Shown here: positions 58,517 through 64,000 of the stretch, one piece after another
How positions within the stretch are numbered: position 1 is the first letter of the stretch
How the letters are laid out: every line of letters starts with the position of its first letter
Source of the DNA: Lutraria lutraria
Taxonomy: Eukaryota; Mollusca; Bivalvia; Venerida; Mactridae
Direction of reading: 5' to 3'
Length of the DNA: 64,000 nucleotides
Assembly (NCBI GenBank): GCA_964023205.1
Contig: OZ026838.1
Coordinates: 26,873,843-26,937,842, forward strand
Program-made: the position numbers and the translations under genes
The notes under the pieces: generated by a model
The model's input: the letters and a program-made list of their open reading frames with translations, nothing else
Databases searched by the model: none
Told to the model about the DNA's origin: nothing

Positions 58517-59859
58517 CTTGTTTCGCGTGCAATTTGCACATCGTAACGGTTACAATACAAAAACTGTCCGGACTGAAGAATATACGGAACAGAAAACACG
58601 TTCTCCAGTCAACGTTATTATATGTATACATGACATTGTGTCATGGTTTAGTTAAAATTTAACTTAACAAAAAATCTTCTTGGTAATTGAACTGAACATA
58701 GTTACTCCAGTAACCAGTATGTCCAATAGTCAGGCAATTACCATGGTTATTAAATAGTGTTGCTTCATATTTTAACCCATTGTATACAATCAGTTCATAT
58801 TAAATTTCATAAGTTCTCATTATGGTTTTATAACTTATAATCATGTTATTTTCATTTAGAAAACATTCAGATAGGGCAGTAAACAAACAGCTATAGTTGT
58901 TTTTCTGTAGCACTTAATATCTCACTAACAGTCAGTCATTTAGTGATGTTCAAGTTTTAATGGAGGGGGGGGGGGGGGGAGGGGGCAGGTGTACACTTGG
59001 GTAGAACCATCGACTGTCTGAAGCAGGACAGCTTCCTCATATATGAAATTCTTCTGGTCTTGGATGCAGGGATTCGAATTCACAGTGGTGAGGGGTTAGT
59101 AATTACTAGTCTCAACCATAACCACACAACCATGGAGGGCCCCACAAACATTAGTAATTAAATCTCCATAGTTCTTAATATGATTGCTTCTAATACATAC
59201 ATGTATATTATTGTCATTTGGAATTAGAACATGACGCTGAACTTCAACTCAACAGTTTTCTGACAACTCAGAACAGAAAGAAACTAATTTATTTTAATAC
59301 GAAAAACTAACAAGACTTAGTCTCCGTATTTTGGAAAACTAGAGCTTTGTCACAGAAGTGACTAATACCTCTGCCGCTGCTTTGACACTAAGGATGCAAT
59401 AGCATATTGATAATATATTTCAAGTTTCTATTCAATCACTTTAAAAATGTGGGAGCAGTTTACACCACAAACATTCTGATTCATAAGCTAAGAATGCCAT
59501 TGTACACTATATGGCTAAGTTCAAGGGCACATAACTCTGGAATGTGTGGATCACTTGGCATTTAAATAGTCTTGCACATCTGCACTCCGGGTGATGACAT
59601 ATATCAAATTTCATTGCAATCGCTTAAGGAATGTGGAAGTAGTTTGCTCCACAAACTTTTGAAATAGAATGCGGAAGGACCGACCAACTAACAAAGTGAC
59701 TCCAATATACCCTGTCTTAAACATCATTTGCTGGGGCAAAGTAAAACCAAACCATGACTATTTTTAGTTTATTTTTATTTCGCTATATTAAGCAAAACAC
59801 TTCATTGCACCATAAGGAATAAAATAAAATCCAGATCCAGAAAATTGTTTCTGATTTAG
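58517..59859. other. PDCD2 5' flank, poly-G tract and repeat block before HBS1L
   Basis: The PDCD2 promoter is presumably at 58517-58620. There is a G tract at about 58963-58986. 59340-59740 is an interspersed repeat (agagctttgtcacagaagtg ... gaaggaccgaccaactaac ... caatataccc) with two internal monomers ('aatgtgg.agcagttt.caccacaaac' and its second copy). No coding exon. Confidence 0.5.
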
Positions 59860-62800
59860 TTAATTATCAGCAGCCCCTTGGTCATCAACATAACCTGTTT
59901 TAGTCTTCAAAACCTGTATAAATAGATCAACAGAGAGATATTCAATAGTGCGAACAACATCAAAGAAAAAAACACATTTCTAATAAGTATAATCTTATTA
60001 TAAATGAAAAATATAATAATTGTACATTAATTTGACTATAATGTAGTTTTAATGGGATATACATCTGATACTGTTTGACCAATACATAAATACTGTAACA
60101 GAATATTAAATTGGTGAAATGCATTTTGATTAATTTGATTAGATATGATCCAAAATGCATTCAAGTTAGCTTTTGTACAAGCAGGTCAGTCAGTTTGGTT
60201 TAATAAAATGCTAGATCAAGATATTGAACACATAAATATTAGATCAAGATATTGAACACAGAACTTAAAAGGGTCATTAGAATGTTTATAAAACCTACCC
60301 CTTCAATTAGTCCAGCAGCAATTGTATGTCCACCAGATCTCAACATGAATCGACCAAGTTCTTTATTGTCCTTGTATAATTCTACACACACAGGACGATC
60401 AAATTCCATCTCAACAACAGCGCTTGAATTCTTTGTTAAACATCTTTAAACAAAATGAATAAATCATCAAGATACAATGTTAAACTATAGAAAAACCTCA
60501 GGCCATCCTTAAACATGTTTGTTAGTGGTACCAAGTGAAATCTGCCGCGGGTAAGAAGGTGGGAATAATTTTCTTTTCAAATTTATTTTTTCTAAATGTC
60601 AGAATACTATTTCTATATTTAAAAAACAAATTTTACCAAAGACACCAAAACAAAAGTTGGGAAGGGCTGTTTTCGGTGAGTAGGTAGCATTACCCCCACA
60701 CAGAATATTTTTAAGGATGCTCTCAGCAAAGCGTTAAAATTTGTTCATAAACATCAAGAACATGTAGAAGAATGACAAAAGCCAGGATTGAATGAATTTA
60801 ACAACTTTTTTAAATAAGATTTAAGTGAATTTTGACTAAACAGACTGAGAATTATTCCAGTTGACCTTTTCAGAATTCTTAGCAAGCCAAAGTATTACAA
60901 TTAATATGCTTAAAGTTTTCTGATCAGCTCTAAATAGAAATTTATATAAACTAGATGAAGCCTCCTCATTAATAGGATATGGAATATTTTCTAAACCATG
61001 ATGTATTGCAGTAACTTGGATTGACATATTTTATGACAATAAAAATTTACAAAGCATTTAGATGTACTCACTTCGGTTTATTCTTAATGACTTCGCCAGT
61101 GCTTTTATTTAATATTGACACCAATTTTTTAACAATAGCTGGTTCACTAACAGACTGATAGTGAAATATCACCTAAATAAAAGGAAGACAAAGTATTAAC
61201 ACACATAGAAGCATAGATGAAGTAAATATAATTAGTTGCAATAAGTTTGATAATCATTTGAAGCTGAAAAACAATATAAAAGAAAAACACTAGTCTTTGA
61301 AAAGTAGAACATTAATTCACCAACTTTAATATTTATTTTTAAATTCATTTTACAGTTTATATCAAATTACAAAAAAAATCTTTGGTTCCAAAAAATATTT
61401 ATTCCTTTCCTAAAAGATCTAATGTAATAAATTACAAATAAATCTGTCAGATAGGATTCGAGGAATTAGCAGTGAAAAAATAAGTTCAGTAATATAAATA
61501 TTTCAGTAGATATCCTCTTTATGTACTTACTGTGAATCCTCTAGTCATGGGTATCTCTAGGTTAAACAGAACAATTCTAGCTTGAATTCTTGTTGCACAA
61601 GTTACAGGAGACATAGAATCACATAATACACTACCTACAATCAAAAAGTTATTTTTATTTGTTACAAAGACATCAGTAAAGTACTCAAACAAGATGATGA
61701 TTTTAAAGTAATACTCAAACAATATCGTATATAAAATAACATAACAATTCAAAACTACAGTTCTTGAAATGTATTTTATTTCAGCACTTTTAAACATACA
61801 TTATCATATAAAAGAATGCTCTATAAATGTGGTATATAATTACTACAAGTATGTTATCCATATCAACAAACTTGGCAGTCTTTTATTGACATTTCAAGGT
61901 ATCTTAACAGTTAACTTTTTGTCACTAATGGTCAATATAACCAATAATACAGATAATATTGTATGTGTATAATATCATTACAAATTTTAGAATCTATACA
62001 CAGTAACCAACACTTACCAACACTAACATGAGTAATATCAATACCAGTGATAACAACATTCACATGATCTCCAGCAAATGCATAACTAGTGGCTTCATCG
62101 TTGATACTTATACCTGTAAAATAAATATATTCAGAGGTAACTGAATATACTACATACATAGAATATATATAACAAACCACATAAAAGAGTTGATATGAAT
62201 ATGAAATGATTATGTCAAGCATTATTCATGAATTTCAGCTAAAGAAAATAAGAACATGAAAGCGTTATACAATTATTAATGAAAGCATCTTGTTTGAACA
62301 TACAATAATTTATGTTCAATGATAAATTCAAACTAGCAAACACTAATTTGACAAAAATAGAGTTCAGTATAAATCATTTAAAAATACCAAATAAATCATA
62401 AATCAAAGTTTGATGAAGATCAGTCTATTGATTCAAAAGAAGCCATAAGGAGAAAACTTAATCAATCAGCTCACCCTGATTAGTTTATATTTATTTATCT
62501 GTTGTTTAATGGCCCATTTGACAGCTGTGGTCATTTCAGAGAGGGGAGTGAAGATACTGGAGAACCAGGCATTTATATCCCTACTCTTTTTTAATAGTTC
62601 TCCAGGTTCTTTATTGTGCCTGTGGGGTAATGCACTGATACACACCCCACTCATTCCTGTTATTTTTCTAAACACAGTACTGAGCTCTGTAGTGGGGATG
62701 GAGAGTGTAAAGCGTCCATAAAATACTAGCAGCAGAGATTCAAACCCATGACCTTTTAATTGGTATTTAAGCGCATTACCACTAGACCATCAATCCACCC

Positions 62801-63906
62801 CGAGCTGGCCCTGAATAGCAAATCTTCCTCTTATTATACAAATATGCTTACCCTTAACACTGGCATATTCAGCAGCTGGCATGACAGTCAATCTATCACC
62901 TAATTGAACACTTCCAGAGACTACCTTCCCCGTGACTGTATACCCACTACCCATTCCTTTGAACACATCTGATACAATAATACGCAGGGATTTATCCACT
63001 GGTCTAGTGACTGGCTTGAACTTATCTGAAAATAATTCAAAATATACAATTTCATAAAATAACTTGTTATTAGCAGTAAGGCCTAAATATATCATAAATT
63101 GTACATAAAGTCACCACAAACAACCACTTAAAGGTTAAATACATTGCATTTTGTAAGTTAACAGATGTTATATTAATGCAAATCTAAATGTATACTAAAT
63201 ATTTTAGAGACATTTTTCATTCTTAACATCATGCACAAATTAGTGAAACATAAACATAATGGCCATGAAACAAAGATTAATGAACTTTAAGTAATTATGT
63301 CAATCCATTTGTTCTAAACAAGAGGCCCTTCATTGCTCTAAATATTGCTCATCTGGTTAACCTGATGAACTGACAACTAGGTAAATAAGTGACTCCAAGG
63401 GTCAGAGTCAATTATGACCCCCAGGGACGTAATTTGAACAATCTAGAAAGAAGACCACAAGACAATGCATCACACCAAATATAAGCTCTAGACCAAGAAG
63501 TTTTGGCCAAAAAGATCTTCCCTATATAATCTATGTAAAACAAGTGACCCACCAGGACAGGGCCAATTTTGACCCAAGGGGCATCATTTGTAAACTTTGG
63601 GTAGAGGACTAACAAAGGATCAATCCCGTGAAGTGCTCAGGTGAGCTAAAAATAGACACAATGTCTACCTACCTATCTGTTCAAGTAATGTACATCCTCG
63701 ATACCATTCTGATAAGAGAGGTTCATTCACAGGCTTGACGAGATTTTCTCCACCGAGACCACTCACAGGTATAAATGATACATCACCATCCTTATACCCA
63801 GCTTGCTTCAAGAACTGACCCATCTTACGTACCACATCATCATATCTATCTTTATCCCATTTCACGGTATCCATCTTGTTTACAGCGACAATTAACTGAG
63901 AGACAC
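59860..63906 (-). CDS. HBS1L: HBS1-like translational GTPase, C-terminal 7 exons (gene runs off the right edge)
   Basis: Minus-strand exons 63906-63673, 63025-62852, 62113-62018, 61634-61531, 61172-61072, 60443-60299 and 59913-59860 all fit in phase and encode about 301 aa plus stop. The first exon present holds the end of the GTPase domain: VAVNKMD (G4, guanine specificity) and VSGLGGENL (G5). Then come EF-Tu-like domain 2 ([41 protein letters not shown]) and domain 3 ([52 protein letters not shown]). The protein is a paralogue of eRF3/EF1A; with Pelota it rescues stalled ribosomes in no-go and non-stop decay. I prefer HBS1L to eRF3 or EF1A from the LEQI linker, AAGD-like domain 2 and the basic, short C-terminal tail ([17 protein letters not shown]). 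The N-terminus is outside the window. Confidence 0.92.
62478..62803 (-). mobile_element. tRNA-derived SINE in HBS1L intron
   Basis: On the minus strand the head at 62803-62735 has an A box (tggtctagtggtaatgcgct) and a B box (gggtttgaatc). A body of about 250 bp follows, ending with aacaacagataaataaat. It is not a tRNA gene: the acceptor stem does not pair and a SINE body follows. Confidence 0.75.
63316..63652 (+). mobile_element. Repeat element with AACAAGAGG...GGTGAGCTAAA ends in HBS1L intron
   Basis: Starts aaacaagaggcccttcattg and ends tcaggtgagctaaa. The interior 'agaggac.aacaaagg' and 'gaccaagaagttttggcc' phrases are internally repetitive. It has the same ends as the opposite-strand element at 55028-55713. 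Confidence 0.7.
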
Positions 63907-64000
63907 CTGTAATAGATTGAGAACAATATCACTCATGTGAAGATGACATCAAATAATTATTGAAGTCATTTGGTATGTAATCTTCTATAACTCAAACCAT

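Noticed and set aside
58963..58986. Poly-G tract as a regulatory G-quadruplex
   Set aside because: A single homopolymer about 450 bp upstream of PDCD2 is most simply a microsatellite, and its length is prone to sequencing error.
62735..62803. Possible minus-strand tRNA gene with good A and B boxes
   Set aside because: It is joined to a SINE body of about 250 bp, and the acceptor stem does not close.

Overview
This is a window of AT-rich, intron-rich animal DNA. It most likely comes from a bivalve mollusc; the species cannot be named from sequence alone. Three things point that way: a tandem cluster encoding the C-terminal domain of 'short-chain collagen C4-like' proteins (a family I know as expanded in bivalves), several interspersed repeats of the kind that litter bivalve genomes, and housekeeping orthologues (SGTA/B, MTAP, PDCD2, HBS1L) with ordinary metazoan exon structure. 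All gene models are hand-built from splice sites, reading phase and homology recalled from the families.

Layout. 0.17-1.57 kb (+): a disordered 467-residue protein of unknown function in one coding exon. 1.6-7.3 kb: gene-poor, with a 5'-truncated LINE fragment (-). 7.4-12.7 kb (+): an eight-exon Aa_trans amino-acid transporter. 14.4-26.5 kb (+): a four-member tandem cluster of secreted proteins (signal peptide, coiled coil, short linker exon, cysteine-rich C4-like domain). Copy A looks intact. Copy C is intact only if a duplicated downstream splice acceptor is used. Copies B and D are pseudogenes. 26.9-32.3 kb: a satellite array of about 98 units of 55 bp, with two independent 495-bp higher-order duplications. 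35.3-40.6 kb (-): SGTA/SGTB co-chaperone, ten coding exons. 44.0-53.1 kb (+): MTAP, nine coding exons, head-to-head with SGTA. 54.2-58.5 kb (-): PDCD2, four exons, convergent with MTAP. 59.9-63.9 kb (-): the last seven exons of HBS1L, whose 5' part lies beyond the right edge.

Introns and spacers are full of short non-autonomous elements. These include a hAT-like MITE with a perfect 8-bp target duplication, at least eight degraded elements with pogo/Tigger-like ends (TACAGTMAAACCT), related MITEs in SGTA and MTAP introns, long foldback elements, tRNA-derived SINEs, and monomer-repeat elements with AACAAGAGG...GGTGAGCTAAA ends.

The housekeeping genes have unrelated roles: tail-anchored protein and chaperone triage (SGTA), methionine salvage (MTAP), ribosomal protein chaperoning (PDCD2) and ribosome rescue (HBS1L). 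Their adjacency is plain synteny. The most unusual parts are the lineage-specific C4-domain cluster caught in birth, decay and conversion, the neighbouring satellite, and a duplication of the SGTA start-codon/acceptor block that creates a potential uORF.
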